Assembly (NCBI RefSeq): GCF_014490485.1
Contig: NZ_JACTVA010000037.1
Location: 1 to 56,575, forward strand
DNA: 56,575 nucleotides
From: Teichococcus aerophilus
Lineage (GTDB): Bacteria > Pseudomonadota > Alphaproteobacteria > Acetobacterales > Acetobacteraceae
Direction of reading: 5' to 3'
Position 1 is the first letter of the stretch. Each line of letters starts with the position of its first letter. The notes beneath the pieces were generated by a model. That model did no database searches. It saw nothing but the letters and a program-made list of their open reading frames with translations, and was not told the DNA's origin. The position numbers and the translations under genes are program-made. Shown here one piece after another: positions 1 to 8,572 of the stretch.

Positions 1-2
1 TG

Positions 3-263
3 GCCGCCCCGGCGCCGGTCGCCGCGCAGCCCGCACCGCGCCCGGCAGCCCCGCCGGCCCGCAAGCCGGCCCCGGTGTCCAACGCCATCGTCCGCCCCTT
101 CCTGCGCAGCAGCAGCCGCAGCTGCTGCTGGCCCATCGGCGAGCCCGGCACCCCGGAATTCCGCTTCTGCACCTCGCAGGCGATGTCCGGTAAGCCCTAC
201 TGCCCCGAACACGCCGCCGTCGCCTATGTGAAGGTGCGGGACCGCCGCGAAGACGCCGCCTGA
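3..263 (+). CDS. gcrA: GcrA family cell cycle regulator, C-terminal part (5' end outside window)
   Basis: The reading frame is open from the first bases of the window to a TGA at 261-263, so only the last 86 codons are present. The visible part starts with an Ala/Pro-rich linker and ends in a short zinc-ribbon-like module with CCWPIGEPGTPEFRFC followed by YCPEHAAVAY, the arrangement typical of the GcrA C-terminus. GcrA proteins are sigma70-associated regulators of cell-cycle genes in Alphaproteobacteria. The DNA-binding N-terminus cannot be seen. A GTG at 75 could be mistaken for a start, but the frame stays coding-like upstream of it. Assignment rests on the C-terminal motif alone. Confidence 0.82.
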   Translation, partial: AAPAPVAAQPAPRPAAPPARKPAPVSNAIVRPFLRSSSRSCCWPIGEPGTPEFRFCTSQAMSGKPYCPEHAAVAYVKVRDRREDAA

Positions 264-322
264 GCCAAGCCGGCCTTAGGCTCGGCAGCGAACCAGCCGC
301 CGCATTTAGATCCGTGATGAGA

Positions 323-353
323 AAGGCCGGGGAAGACATTCCCCGGCCTTTTT
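323..353 (+). terminator. Intrinsic terminator of gcrA
   Basis: A perfect 12-bp stem (AAGGCCGGGGAA at 323-334, complement at 339-350) with loop GACA runs directly into TTTTT (349-353). It lies 60 bp after the gcrA stop codon. The stem is the same GGCCGGGGAA/TTCCCCGGCC found in the arms of the intergenic repeat family, although this hairpin is not part of a copy. Confidence 0.9.
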
Positions 354-447
354 GATGTTCCCGGGCGAAGGCGCCTGCCCCGGACTTGTCCGCTTCAGGC
401 AAATACCACAGGCTTTGCCCAGCGCCGCCCATCTCGCCTTGGAGCCG

Positions 448-693
448 AAGGTCAGGGGAAGGAATTCCCCTGAAACCCCATCTTTTTTCTGTCCGTTGGC
501 GTGCCGCTTCGGGAGCGGGAGGGGACGCCATGGGACTACAAAGGGCCATCGAGCTGAACCGTCAGGCACCGGAGGTCACACGCCTCAAGCGCGACCCGGC
601 CGGGACGCAAAAACCTGACGCCTCCCCAATCACACCCGAACGACCCGCAGAAAAAAAGATGGGGGTCCGGGGGAATTCCTTCCCTCGGCCTTT
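448..693. repeat. Intergenic inverted-repeat element, copy 1
   Basis: About 246 bp with inverted arms at 448-500 and 642-693. The left arm hairpin is TCAGGGGAA/TTCCCCTGA with loop GGAA, followed by AAACCCCATCTTTTTT. The right arm is the reverse complement type (AAAAAAAGATGGGGGTCCGG and so on). The interior holds a CACCGGAGGTC remnant of the central hairpin. It lies between the 3' ends of gcrA and the phn operon, so each gene reads into an arm oriented as a terminator. Confidence 0.9.
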
Positions 694-718
694 ACCCCAT
701 CCCGAAGGCAAGACGCCC

Positions 719-1564
719 TCACCCCACCGGCGTCTCCCGCACTCCGATCAGCCGCTTACGCACCTTGGCCGAGAGGTAATCGATCACCCCCACCGTGATC
801 ACCATCAGGATGATGATGAACGCCACCTCGTCCCAATGCCGCACCTTGATGCGCTCGGCGATCTGCAGGCCGATGCCGCCGGCGCCGACCACGCCCAGGA
901 TGGCGGCGGAGCGGGTATTGCTTTCGAAAAAGTACAGTGCCTGCGCCAGCATCACCGGCATCACCTGCGGCAGCACGCCGTAGCGCATCGCGTGCAGCCG
1001 GCTGCCACCGGCGGCGATCACGCCCTCGCTCTGCTTCTTCTCGGCATTCTCGATGGCCTCGGCATAGAGCTTGGCCAGCACCGCCATGTCGCTGGTGAAG
1101 ATGGCCAGCACACCGGCCAGCGGCCCCAGCCCCACCGCGCGCACATAGGCCAGCGCCCAGATCAGCTGGTCCACGCCGCGCACACCATCGAACAACCGCC
1201 GGACCGAGAAGCGCAGCAGCGTGACGGTGACGATGTTGCGCGCCCCCAGGAACCCCAGCGGCACCGCCACCAGCGCGGCCAGGAAGGTACCCAGGAAGGC
1301 CATGGCGACGCTTTCCGCCATGCCCTTCAGGATATCCATCCACAACTCGCCCGGGCTCGGCGGCACCATCAGCCGGACGATGACGGCCAGGCCCGACAGC
1401 CCGTTCCAGATGCGGGTGGGCGTGATGTCGAACCACCACAACAGCGTGCCCAGCCACAGGATGAAGGCGGCGCCCGCCACCCAGCGCAGCGCCTTGACCG
1501 CCGGCGTGGGCCCGAAGGCGCGCGGCAGCCGGTTCTGCCAGAGGGCGATATCTGCCTGCGTCAT
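719..1564 (-). CDS. phnE: Phosphonate/phosphate ABC transporter permease PhnE (second permease)
   Basis: 281 aa inner-membrane permease with a hydrophobic segment near residues 30-45 and further segments spread over the rest. The permease coupling region is EGVIAAGGSRLHAMRYGVLPQVMP, and a GVVGAGGIG motif lies near the C-terminus, as in the PhnE/PtxC family of binding-protein-dependent permeases. It should pair with the neighbouring permease, the ATPase PhnC and a PhnD binding protein to import phosphonates or phosphate. Its ATG follows the stop of the upstream permease by one base, so translational coupling is likely. It is the last gene of the operon and reads into copy 1 of the repeat. Substrate specificity cannot be told from sequence. 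Confidence 0.92.
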   Translation of the reverse strand: MTQADIALWQNRLPRAFGPTPAVKALRWVAGAAFILWLGTLLWWFDITPTRIWNGLSGLAVIVRLMVPPSPGELWMDILKGMAESVAMAFLGTFLAALVAVPLGFLGARNIVTVTLLRFSVRRLFDGVRGVDQLIWALAYVRAVGLGPLAGVLAIFTSDMAVLAKLYAEAIENAEKKQSEGVIAAGGSRLHAMRYGVLPQVMPVMLAQALYFFESNTRSAAILGVVGAGGIGLQIAERIKVRHWDEVAFIIILMVITVGVIDYLSAKVRKRLIGVRETPVG

Positions 1565-1565
1565 G

Positions 1566-2465
1566 TCAGTGGCCCTCCGCCGCGCTGCCGATCACCCGGT
1601 GCCGCAACCGCTCGGACACCATGTCGATCAGCACCACCGCCAGCACGATCAGCACGATGATGGCGCTGATCTCCTCATAGTAGTTGGACGAGATCACCAG
1701 GTTCAGCTCCTGCCCGATGCCGCCGGCACCGACGAAGCCGATGACGCTGGCGCCGCGCACGTTGATTTCGAAACGCAGCAGCGCGTAGCTGATGAGATTG
1801 GGCATCACCTGCGGCAGGATGGCGTAGCGGCACGCCTGCGCCCAGTTGGCGCCGGAAGCCCGCAGCCCTTCCCACGGCTTCAGGTCGGCATTCTCGATGA
1901 CCTCGGAGAACAGCTTGCCCAGCGCACCCGCCGTGTGGATGAAGATCGCCAGGATGCCCGCCAACGGCCCGACGCCGAAGGCCCAGACGAAGATCAGCGC
2001 GTAGACGATCTCCGGCACCGTCCGCGCCGCTTCCAGCCCACGCCGCGTGGCGATGTTGATCCAGCGGGCCGGCGCCACGTTGCGCGCGGCGGGGAAGGCC
2101 AGCAGCAGCGCCACCACGGCGCCCGCCAGCGTCGCCAGCGCCGCCATCTGCGAAGTCTGCAGCAACAGCCAGGCCCAGTCGTCCAGCCGGTAGAACCAGA
2201 AGGCGATGCTGCCTTCCGTCCCGGCGCCGGAGAGCAGCGCATGCCACTGCAACGACGGCAGCAGCTTATAGAAATATTCGCCCACGCGCGGCAGGCCGGC
2301 GGCCAGCGAAGCCGGGTAGAACTCGCTGATCCGCGCCGCCAGCAGCAGGCACACGGCCAGTACGGCCAGGGCCAGCAGGCTGGAAAGCCGCCGCTGCCGG
2401 CGTTGCGCCTGGAAGGCCGCCTCGCCGCGCAGGGCGGCGGGATGGGCTGTCACGGCCAGGCTCAT
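1566..2465 (-). CDS. phnE: Phosphonate/phosphate ABC transporter permease PhnE (first permease)
   Basis: 299 aa membrane permease of the same family as the gene that follows it. Visible signatures are EGLRASGANWAQACRYAILPQ in the cytoplasmic coupling loop and GFVGAGGIGQELN near the C-terminus. The N-terminus has a charged cytoplasmic stretch (RQRRLSS) and then a membrane segment. Two PhnE-type permeases in tandem are common in phosphonate transporters and probably form a heterodimeric channel. It starts 20 bp after the upstream phnD paralog. Divergence from its partner is substantial, so the duplication is old. Confidence 0.92.
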   Translation of the reverse strand: MSLAVTAHPAALRGEAAFQAQRRQRRLSSLLALAVLAVCLLLAARISEFYPASLAAGLPRVGEYFYKLLPSLQWHALLSGAGTEGSIAFWFYRLDDWAWLLLQTSQMAALATLAGAVVALLLAFPAARNVAPARWINIATRRGLEAARTVPEIVYALIFVWAFGVGPLAGILAIFIHTAGALGKLFSEVIENADLKPWEGLRASGANWAQACRYAILPQVMPNLISYALLRFEINVRGASVIGFVGAGGIGQELNLVISSNYYEEISAIIVLIVLAVVLIDMVSERLRHRVIGSAAEGH

Positions 2466-2485
2466 GGCTGATGTCTCATGAAGTG

Positions 2486-3478
2486 CTATTCCCGGCGGCG
2501 TCGCGCCGCCGCCTCTTCGCGCCGGAGGTCGATGAAGATCTGGTAGTCGCTGTGCCGCGCCTCGCGGTACCCGGTGCCCTCGCCACGGCTGATCTGCGTG
2601 TAGATGTCCGGATGCGCCTTCGGCAGGCCCAGGAAGAACTGCAGCAGGTCGGCCTTCAGCGCCGCCGGCAGGTCGGACCGGATGGAGATCGGCCCGGTCG
2701 GAATGGGCTCGGACCGCCAGACGATGCGCAGGTCGCTCATCGTCAGCATGCCCTTCTCCACCATCGCCCGCAGGTTGCCCCGGGTGAAGCCGCTATCCTC
2801 CGGCCCCTGACCGGAGGTCCAGGTGCAGGCGGCGTCGTACTGCTTCTGCAACACCGCCACGACGGCCTGCTCATGTCCGCCGGCGAAGCCGGTACGGCTG
2901 AAATACTGCTCGGGGTTCACCCCCTGCCGCCGCAGCGCGGCGCGCGGCACCAGGTACCCGCTGGCCGAATTCGGGTCCGCCCAGGCCAGGGACTTGCCCT
3001 TCATGCCGGCCAGGTCGTCGATGCCGGAATCCGCCCGCGCCACCATCACCGCCAGGTAGCCGATCGAGCCATCCTCCTGCTCTGGCACCACCAGCGGCTC
3101 CACGCCGCCATTGGTATCCAGCCACGCCCCCGCATAGGCGGAGGAACCGAGCGAGGCGATCTCCACCTGCTTCGCCCCAAAGGCCTGGATGGCGCCGGCA
3201 TAGTCGCTGGCCGGATACACCTTCACCGGCACGGCGAAGGTATCCTCCAGCAGCCTGCGGTAGCCGTCGAACCGCGCCATCCGGTCCACCTCGTTCTCCC
3301 CGCCCAGCAGCGCGATGCCGAGATGCGGCTGCTGGTCCGCCCAGGCGCGGCGCCCCGGCGTGGGGAAGGTGACATCGGCATCCACGCTCCGCCGCGGCGC
3401 CGCCTGCGCGCGCGCCACCGCCGGCAACAGCGCCGTGGCGGCAAGGGTGGTCGTGATCTGGCGACGGGTCATCAACAT
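2486..3478 (-). CDS. phnD: Phosphonate/phosphate ABC transporter substrate-binding protein PhnD, paralog 1
   Basis: 330 aa periplasmic binding protein. I start it at the ATG at 3478 (MLMTRRQ) because it gives an export signal (TRRQ, then a hydrophobic run ending in ARAQA, possibly Tat type); the open frame upstream only reads through the adjacent repeat. The body carries motifs of the PhnD/PtxB fold: LLGGENEVDRMARFDGYR, KSLAWADPNSASGYLVP and SRTGFAGGHEQAVVAV. It is strongly similar to the second binding protein upstream in the operon, so it is a tandem paralog. An intergenic repeat with terminator-like arms separates the two, so this gene and the permeases may be expressed at a lower level or from their own promoter. 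Confidence 0.93.
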   Translation of the reverse strand: MLMTRRQITTTLAATALLPAVARAQAAPRRSVDADVTFPTPGRRAWADQQPHLGIALLGGENEVDRMARFDGYRRLLEDTFAVPVKVYPASDYAGAIQAFGAKQVEIASLGSSAYAGAWLDTNGGVEPLVVPEQEDGSIGYLAVMVARADSGIDDLAGMKGKSLAWADPNSASGYLVPRAALRRQGVNPEQYFSRTGFAGGHEQAVVAVLQKQYDAACTWTSGQGPEDSGFTRGNLRAMVEKGMLTMSDLRIVWRSEPIPTGPISIRSDLPAALKADLLQFFLGLPKAHPDIYTQISRGEGTGYREARHSDYQIFIDLRREEAAARRRRE

Positions 3479-3586
3479 GGCAGGGCTTTCACGGCGCAAC
3501 GGGCCAAAACGGGCAAAGTCTCTTGCGCCAGTAAGGCACGGAGGCCGCCCGCCAGCCAGTATTGCCGCCGATGTGTCGGCGTGGGG

Positions 3587-3838
3587 AAAGGCCAGGGGGA
3601 ATGAATTCCCCGCGGACCCCCCTTCTTCTTTTTGCGAGTCCAGGACCGTGCGAATGGCCTGAGGGTGGCGCAATGGGCAAAGCCTGTCGTTCAAAAAGGC
3701 CACGCTCGTGGAACCCTCAGTCACCGGGGGTCTCGGACCCCTGGCGTCGCCCCGGAGCGTGCCGCGCCCAAGGCCGAAACCGCTCCAACACCGCAGAAAA
3801 AGAAGGGGGCCTGGGGGAATTCCTTCCCCCAGCCTTCC
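3587..3838. repeat. Intergenic inverted-repeat element, copy 2 (inside phn operon)
   Basis: About 252 bp. The left arm (3587-3640) has CAGGGGGAATGAATTCCCCG then CTTCTTCTTTTT. The right arm (3795-3838), read on the minus strand, gives a GGCTGGGGGAA/TTCCCCCAGCC-type hairpin and CCCTTCTTTTT. The centre holds a variant of the family hairpin (GGGGGTC/GACCCC) after AACCCTCAGTC. It lies between two same-strand operon genes, with phnD paralog 2 reading into the right arm. Confidence 0.9.
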
Positions 3839-3873
3839 TCACCCCAGAACCTTCAAGCGGCGCCCGGTACCAA

Positions 3874-4854
3874 TCAGGACCGGCGGCGACGCTCCGCCGC
3901 TTCCTCGCGGCGCAGCTGCACGATCGGCTCGAACTGGGCGTGCGTCACGCGGGCATAGCCCTTGCCGCCGCCGCGCTCGATCGCCTCGTAGATCGCCGGG
4001 TGGGCGGCAGGCAGCGCCAGGTGCAGATTGGTGAAGTCTTCCTTGAAGGCCGCCGGCAGGTCGCTGCGGACCACCAGCGGGCCGTTCAGGATCGGGCGGG
4101 ACTTCCAGATGATGCGCATGTCGCCCATGTTCAGCATCCCCTTCTCCACCATCGCGCGCAGATTGCCGCGGGAGAAGCCCTGCGCCTCGTCGCCGATGCC
4201 GGATGCCCAGGTCACGGCGGCGTCGTACTGCTTCTGCTGCACGGCGACGACGGCCTGCTCGTGCCCGCCGGCGAAGCCGGTGCGGCTGAAGTAGCTGTTG
4301 ATGTCGATGTTGGACCCGCGCAGCTCGGAGCGCGGCACCAGGTAGCCGGACGTGGAGTTCGGGTCGGCCCAGGCCAGGGACTTGCCGCGCATCTGCTCCA
4401 GGCTGGTGATGCCGGAGTCCTTCCGCACGATCATGACCGAGATGTAGGAGATCGAGCCGTCATTCTCCAACGGCACCACCAGCGGCTCCACGCCGCCATT
4501 GGTGTCCAGCCAGGTGCCGGCATAGCCGGACGCACCCATGGAGGACGCCTCGATCTGCTTGGCGGCGAAGGCCTGCATCACGCCCGAGTAATCGGCAGCG
4601 GGGTACAGCCGCGTCGGCACCTTGAAGGTGTCCTCGATCAGCTTGCGGTAGCCGTCGAAGCGGCCCAGCCGGTCGCCTTCATTCTCACCGCCCAGCAGGC
4701 CGATGCGGATCTGCGGCACCTGCTTGGCCCAGGCGCGCTCGCCCACGGCCGGCATGGCGGCGGTGGCACCGGAAGCGGCGCCTTGGGCGCGCAGGGAAGC
4801 GGGCAGCACCAGAGAGCCGGCCGCCAGGGCGGCCAGGGAACGACGCGTAATCAT
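3874..4854 (-). CDS. phnD: Phosphonate/phosphate ABC transporter substrate-binding protein PhnD, paralog 2
   Basis: 326 aa secreted binding protein with signal peptide MITRRSLAALAAGSLVLPAS ending near RAQGA. GGAG lies 8 bases before the ATG at 4854. The same landmarks as in paralog 1 are present: LLGGENEGDRLGRFDGYRK, KSLAWADPNSTSGYLVP, SRTGFAGGHEQAVVAV and MVEKGMLNMGDMRIIW. By eye roughly two thirds of aligned residues match the downstream paralog. It follows phnC by 45 bp and is clearly in the same transcript. The two binding proteins may differ in ligand (phosphonate, phosphite or phosphate), which sequence reading cannot settle. Confidence 0.93.
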   Translation of the reverse strand: MITRRSLAALAAGSLVLPASLRAQGAASGATAAMPAVGERAWAKQVPQIRIGLLGGENEGDRLGRFDGYRKLIEDTFKVPTRLYPAADYSGVMQAFAAKQIEASSMGASGYAGTWLDTNGGVEPLVVPLENDGSISYISVMIVRKDSGITSLEQMRGKSLAWADPNSTSGYLVPRSELRGSNIDINSYFSRTGFAGGHEQAVVAVQQKQYDAAVTWASGIGDEAQGFSRGNLRAMVEKGMLNMGDMRIIWKSRPILNGPLVVRSDLPAAFKEDFTNLHLALPAAHPAIYEAIERGGGKGYARVTHAQFEPIVQLRREEAAERRRRS

Positions 4855-4899
4855 TTCAGCAATCTCCTCGGGGGTGCCCCCTGTCCGGGGGCGACGGCC

Positions 4900-5733
4900 T
4901 CAGGCTGGCATCGGTGCGGCCCGCGCATGGGCCACTGGCGCCGCGGCGGGGGCGCCATCCGGCACCTCCGCCTCGGCGAATTCGTCTTCGGACACGCCGT
5001 AGATCTCGCGGATGCGCGCGCCGGTCAGCTCGGCGGGCGGGCCGTCGAACATCATCCGGCCCTGCTGCATCGCGACGATGCGGTCGCAATACTCGCGGGC
5101 GGTGTCCAGGTGGTGCAGGTTGACCAGGACGGTGATGCCGTCCTGCCTGTTCACGTCGCGCAGCGCATCCATCACCACCTGCGCGTTGCGCGGGTCCAGG
5201 CTGGCGATCGGCTCGTCCGCCAGGATGATCTTGGGCTGCTGCATCAGCGCGCGGGCAATCGCCACACGCTGCTGCTGGCCGCCGGAAAGCGTATCCGCCC
5301 GCTGCAACGCCTGGTCGTCCAGGTCGAAGCGCGCCAGCGCGGCCAGCGCCATCGCCCGCTCGGCGGCGGAGAAATGCTTGAACAGGGACGCGACGGTGGC
5401 GGCGAAGCCATGCCGGTGGTTCAGCCGGCCGACCAGCACGTTGGTCAACACGTCCAGCCGCTGCACCAGGTTGAACTGCTGGAAGATCATGGCGCATTCG
5501 GTGCGCCAGTTCCGCAGTTCCTGCCCCTTCAGCCCCGTCACGTCCACGCCGTCATGCAGGATGCGGCCCTCGGAAGGCTCGGTCAGGCGGTTGATCATGC
5601 GCAGCAGGGTGGACTTGCCGGCACCGGAACGCCCGATCACCCCGACCATCTGCCCCGCCGGCACGGACAGGCTCACCCCATCCACCGCGGTATTGGCGCC
5701 AAACCGGCGCGTGAGACCTTCAAGCTGCAGCAT
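4900..5733 (-). CDS. phnC: Phosphonate/phosphate ABC transporter ATP-binding protein PhnC
   Basis: 277 aa ABC ATPase. I start it at the ATG at 5733 (MLQLEGL), which has AAGGGCGG just upstream; the longer open frame would run through the promoter. Walker [10 protein letters not shown] is at residues 34-42, the Q-loop is in [15 protein letters not shown], the signature LSGGQQQR is near 149 and Walker B is [11 protein letters not shown]. The motif IFQQFNLV and the phrase GRLNHR are typical of PhnC. An Ala/Pro-rich tail extends the C-terminus. It is the first gene of a minus-strand operon with two phnD and two phnE genes and lies behind a Pho-box-like sequence, which suggests induction by phosphate starvation. 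Confidence 0.94.
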   Translation of the reverse strand: MLQLEGLTRRFGANTAVDGVSLSVPAGQMVGVIGRSGAGKSTLLRMINRLTEPSEGRILHDGVDVTGLKGQELRNWRTECAMIFQQFNLVQRLDVLTNVLVGRLNHRHGFAATVASLFKHFSAAERAMALAALARFDLDDQALQRADTLSGGQQQRVAIARALMQQPKIILADEPIASLDPRNAQVVMDALRDVNRQDGITVLVNLHHLDTAREYCDRIVAMQQGRMMFDGPPAELTGARIREIYGVSEDEFAEAEVPDGAPAAAPVAHARAAPMPA

Positions 5734-5759
5734 CGACCGCCCTTCGCGTTCCCGGGGCG

Positions 5760-5802
5760 TATATAGGGCACGCATGACAGACCGATGACCAGCGGATGAC
5801 AT
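5760..5802 (-). promoter_or_regulatory. Pho-box-like operator with -10 element, upstream of phnC
   Basis: Read on the minus strand, three TGTCAT/GGTCAT/TGTCAT hexamers occur at exact 11-bp spacing within 5770-5802. A TATATA (5760-5765) follows about 9 bp after the last hexamer, and the phnC start lies some 27 bp further on. Direct 7-bp repeats with 11-bp period replacing the -35 box are the layout of PhoB-activated promoters. The site is seen directly; control by PhoB is inferred. Confidence 0.75.
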
Positions 5803-5888
5803 CCGTATGGAAGCCGCGAATGTTCAATCCCGGTTGACGTTGCCCGCCGATCCCTCAATAGCCGCGCCGCAGCAAACCGGAGCAGCCC

Positions 5889-8297
5889 GTGCCGCCAGCG
5901 CCCTCGTCCCGCTCACCGGCCGCCCCTGCCCCCGGCGCCAGCATCCTCCCATCCGCGGCCCCCACAGGCGCGCCCGCGACGCCGGTCCCGGCCCCCGGCG
6001 CCGGCTCCGTGGGGGCTTCCACGTTGACCACCAAGGACACGCCAATCCCGGCCATCCCCACCGGCTCCGTGGCGCCTTCCACACCCACCGCCATCACGGG
6101 TGGCCCCCCAGCGGCCATCCCCGCCTCTCCCAACCCCACCTCCGGCATCGGCACCACAGCCGCCGGCGCCACCCTTGCCCTGGGCAGAGGCACCACGGGC
6201 AGCATCGGCACCAACGGGGTGACCGCCGGGGGGCCCACCGGGGGAGCCGGCGCAGCCCGGCGCGGCCGCCTGGAAGCCTATGGCATCGGCCTGCTGCTCG
6301 GCCTGCTGATGGTGGGATGGCTGCTGCCGGCGGAGGTTCTCTCCGGCCAGGGCGGCCTGTGGCGCAGCGCGGGGGTGGACCTGTCGCAGAACCTCTCCGG
6401 CCACCTCGCCTACCAGTCCGGCCCCTGGCACTGGCCGCTGCTGGTCAGCGGCAACCTGTTCCCGCCGCACGGCCTCAGCATCGCCATGACGGACAGCAAC
6501 CCGCTGCTCTCCCTGGTCGCGCGCATCGTGGTGGCACCGCTGGCCGGCCACCCGGTCAACCTGTTCGGCGCCTGGATCGCGCTGTGCTGGCTGCTGCAGC
6601 CGGTCGCCGCCATCTATGCGGTGCGCGGCTTCACGCCCCCGGCGCTGCCACGCGGCCGCGCCCTGGCCATCGCCGCCGCCGCCGCAGCCATGGCGCTGCT
6701 GTGGCCCACCCTGCTGCACCGGCTGGGCCACACCAACCTGCTGGCGCATTTCTGCCTGCTGGCCGCCCTCGGCCTCGCCGCCCGGGCGTTGCGCGACGGT
6801 ACGCCCCTGCGCTTCTGGCCCGGCTTCGCGCTGCTGGCCGCCACCATTCTCATCCACCCGTATCTGTTCCTGTTCGCCGGCGCGGTGCTGGCCGCGCCGG
6901 TCCTGCGCCCCCAGCCCGGCGGCTGGCGCGGCCTGCTGCGCCCGGGTGCCACTTTCCTGGCCATGCTGGTGCTGCCGGTGCTGCTGCACCGCCTGCTCAG
7001 CGGCACCAGCGGCGGCGCGGACCGGGGCTACGGCTTCTATTCCATGAACCTGCTCTCGCCGCTCTGGCCCCAGGTCTCCGGCCTGTTCGGGGCGGACCTG
7101 CCGGTGCTGGATGCCACCGGCGGCCAGTATGAAGGCTTCAACTACCTCGGCGCCGGTACGCTGCTGCTGGTGCTGCTGGCGCTCATCCTCGGCTGGCGGC
7201 GCGGCTGGCTGGGGGGCTGGCGCCGCTGGGCGCCGCTGCTGGCGGTGCTCGCCAGCCTCACCGCCGTGGCCGTGACGCCCCGCCTCTATGCCGGCCCCTG
7301 GCTGATCCTGCCCCTGCCCGCTTGGCCGTGGGACCAGGTCTTCGGCATCGTCCGCGCCTCCGGCCGCGTCTTCTGGCCGGTCGGCTACGCGCTGCTTCTG
7401 GGCGCCATCGCCCTGCTCGGCACCCGCCTGCCCCTGCGCGCCCTGGCGCCCGCCCTGGCCCTGGCCGTGGCACTGCAGGCCGCCGATGCCGCTCCGCTGC
7501 TGGGCGAGGTGCGCAACCGCCTCGCCCAGGGCGATGCCGGCCTCACACCGCTACCCACCCTGCCGCCCGGCACCACCCTGCTGCGCACGGCCCTGGCCTG
7601 CCCCGCCACCGCGGCCGACACCACCCTGGCCGAGCGCCTGCGCCTGGCCGCCGTGCAGCAGGGCGCCGCGCTGGCGGAAATCCGTGCCTCCCGCCAGCCG
7701 CGCTGGTTCAACTGCGAAACCGCGCTGACCGACGCGCTGGAGACCCCCCTGGCCCCTGGCGAGACCCGCCTGCTGCTCGGCCCCGCCATCGCCCTGCTGC
7801 GCCCGGCCGCGCTGGGCCCCGGCGCCACCTGTGTCCGCCAGCCCAACGCCGGGGCGGACGCCGTGTTCTGCGCCACCACCCCCCACCTGCCCGGCACACC
7901 ACTGCCCGCCACCGCGCCCCTGCCCCGCCTGGGCGCGGCCCCGGTGCTCGCCAGTTCCTGGAAGCCCGACGCCCACGGCCTGCCCTGGTCCGAAGGCCCG
8001 CGCGCCACCCTGCTCTTCACCACCACCGCCCCCCGCCTGCGCCTGACGCTGGACGGCATCGGCCGCCGCCCCGGCGAGGCCCGCGACATCACCCTCCGCA
8101 TCCAGGACGCCCCCCCCCTCACCCTCTCCCTGCCGGACCTGCAACCGACCGAAATCCTGCTGCCCATCCCCGACCCCACCCGCCCCGTGCGCGTGGCCAT
8201 CGACATCTTCCGCCCCATCGACCCCACGCGGCGGGCCCTGGCCGCACCGGTGGACCGGGCGGGGGTGCGGCTGCGGGCCATCAGCGGCGTGGATTGA
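5889..8297 (+). CDS. Large multi-spanning membrane protein, DUF6311-like
   Basis: 802 aa from a GTG preceded by GGAG seven bases upstream. The first 115 residues are a Pro/Ala/Gly/Thr-rich low-complexity stretch. Then come about ten to twelve hydrophobic segments (for example YGIGLLLGLLMVGWLLP and PWHWPLLVSGNLFPPHG), and a soluble C-terminal third of about 270 residues with beta-rich character. The stretch DLSQNLSGHLAYQSGPWHWP followed by MTDSNPLLSLVARI resembles the DUF6311 family of bacterial membrane proteins, which look like lipid-linked glycosyltransferases (GT-C fold) but have no proven function. The real start could lie further downstream, past the low-complexity part. The gene is alone, and its stop is followed within 2 bp by a solo repeat arm that can act as its terminator. 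Confidence 0.7.
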   Translation: MPPAPSSRSPAAPAPGASILPSAAPTGAPATPVPAPGAGSVGASTLTTKDTPIPAIPTGSVAPSTPTAITGGPPAAIPASPNPTSGIGTTAAGATLALGRGTTGSIGTNGVTAGGPTGGAGAARRGRLEAYGIGLLLGLLMVGWLLPAEVLSGQGGLWRSAGVDLSQNLSGHLAYQSGPWHWPLLVSGNLFPPHGLSIAMTDSNPLLSLVARIVVAPLAGHPVNLFGAWIALCWLLQPVAAIYAVRGFTPPALPRGRALAIAAAAAAMALLWPTLLHRLGHTNLLAHFCLLAALGLAARALRDGTPLRFWPGFALLAATILIHPYLFLFAGAVLAAPVLRPQPGGWRGLLRPGATFLAMLVLPVLLHRLLSGTSGGADRGYGFYSMNLLSPLWPQVSGLFGADLPVLDATGGQYEGFNYLGAGTLLLVLLALILGWRRGWLGGWRRWAPLLAVLASLTAVAVTPRLYAGPWLILPLPAWPWDQVFGIVRASGRVFWPVGYALLLGAIALLGTRLPLRALAPALALAVALQAADAAPLLGEVRNRLAQGDAGLTPLPTLPPGTTLLRTALACPATAADTTLAERLRLAAVQQGAALAEIRASRQPRWFNCETALTDALETPLAPGETRLLLGPAIALLRPAALGPGATCVRQPNAGADAVFCATTPHLPGTPLPATAPLPRLGAAPVLASSWKPDAHGLPWSEGPRATLLFTTTAPRLRLTLDGIGRRPGEARDITLRIQDAPPLTLSLPDLQPTEILLPIPDPTRPVRVAIDIFRPIDPTRRALAAPVDRAGVRLRAISGVD

Positions 8298-8298
8298 G

Positions 8299-8350
8299 GG
8301 AAAGGCCGGGGGAAGGAATTCCCCCGGACCCCCATCTTCTTTTTGCGGTG
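8299..8350 (+). repeat. Solo arm of the intergenic element family
   Basis: Left-type arm only: hairpin GGCCGGGGGAA/TTCCCCCGG with loop GGAA, then ACCCCCATCTTCTTTTT. It begins 1 bp after the stop codon of the upstream gene, so it is placed as an intrinsic terminator. A complete copy begins 220 bp downstream. The DNA between them (8351-8572) shows no gene that I can support. Confidence 0.85.
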
Positions 8351-8572
8351 TTGGCCGGGGCGCTAGTGGCGGTGGCTGCCAGTAGAGATGGCATGGCCTG
8401 CGGCGCCAACCTCAGGCCGGCCGCGAACGGCGTCTGCCAAGGCGCCCATAGCGCGCCATCGCCATTGGTCGAGACAGAAGGCGCACATCACCCGGCCGGA
8501 CAAAGGCACCGGCCCCGTTCCGCCCACCTCCTATAGAAAACTAGGGCTGATCGACATTCGGTTCAGTGTGAA

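Noticed and set aside
386-1660. Long plus-strand ORFs opposite the phn operon, rich in His/Arg/Gln
   Set aside because: Antisense shadows caused by high GC at third positions. The minus-strand frames carry all family motifs.
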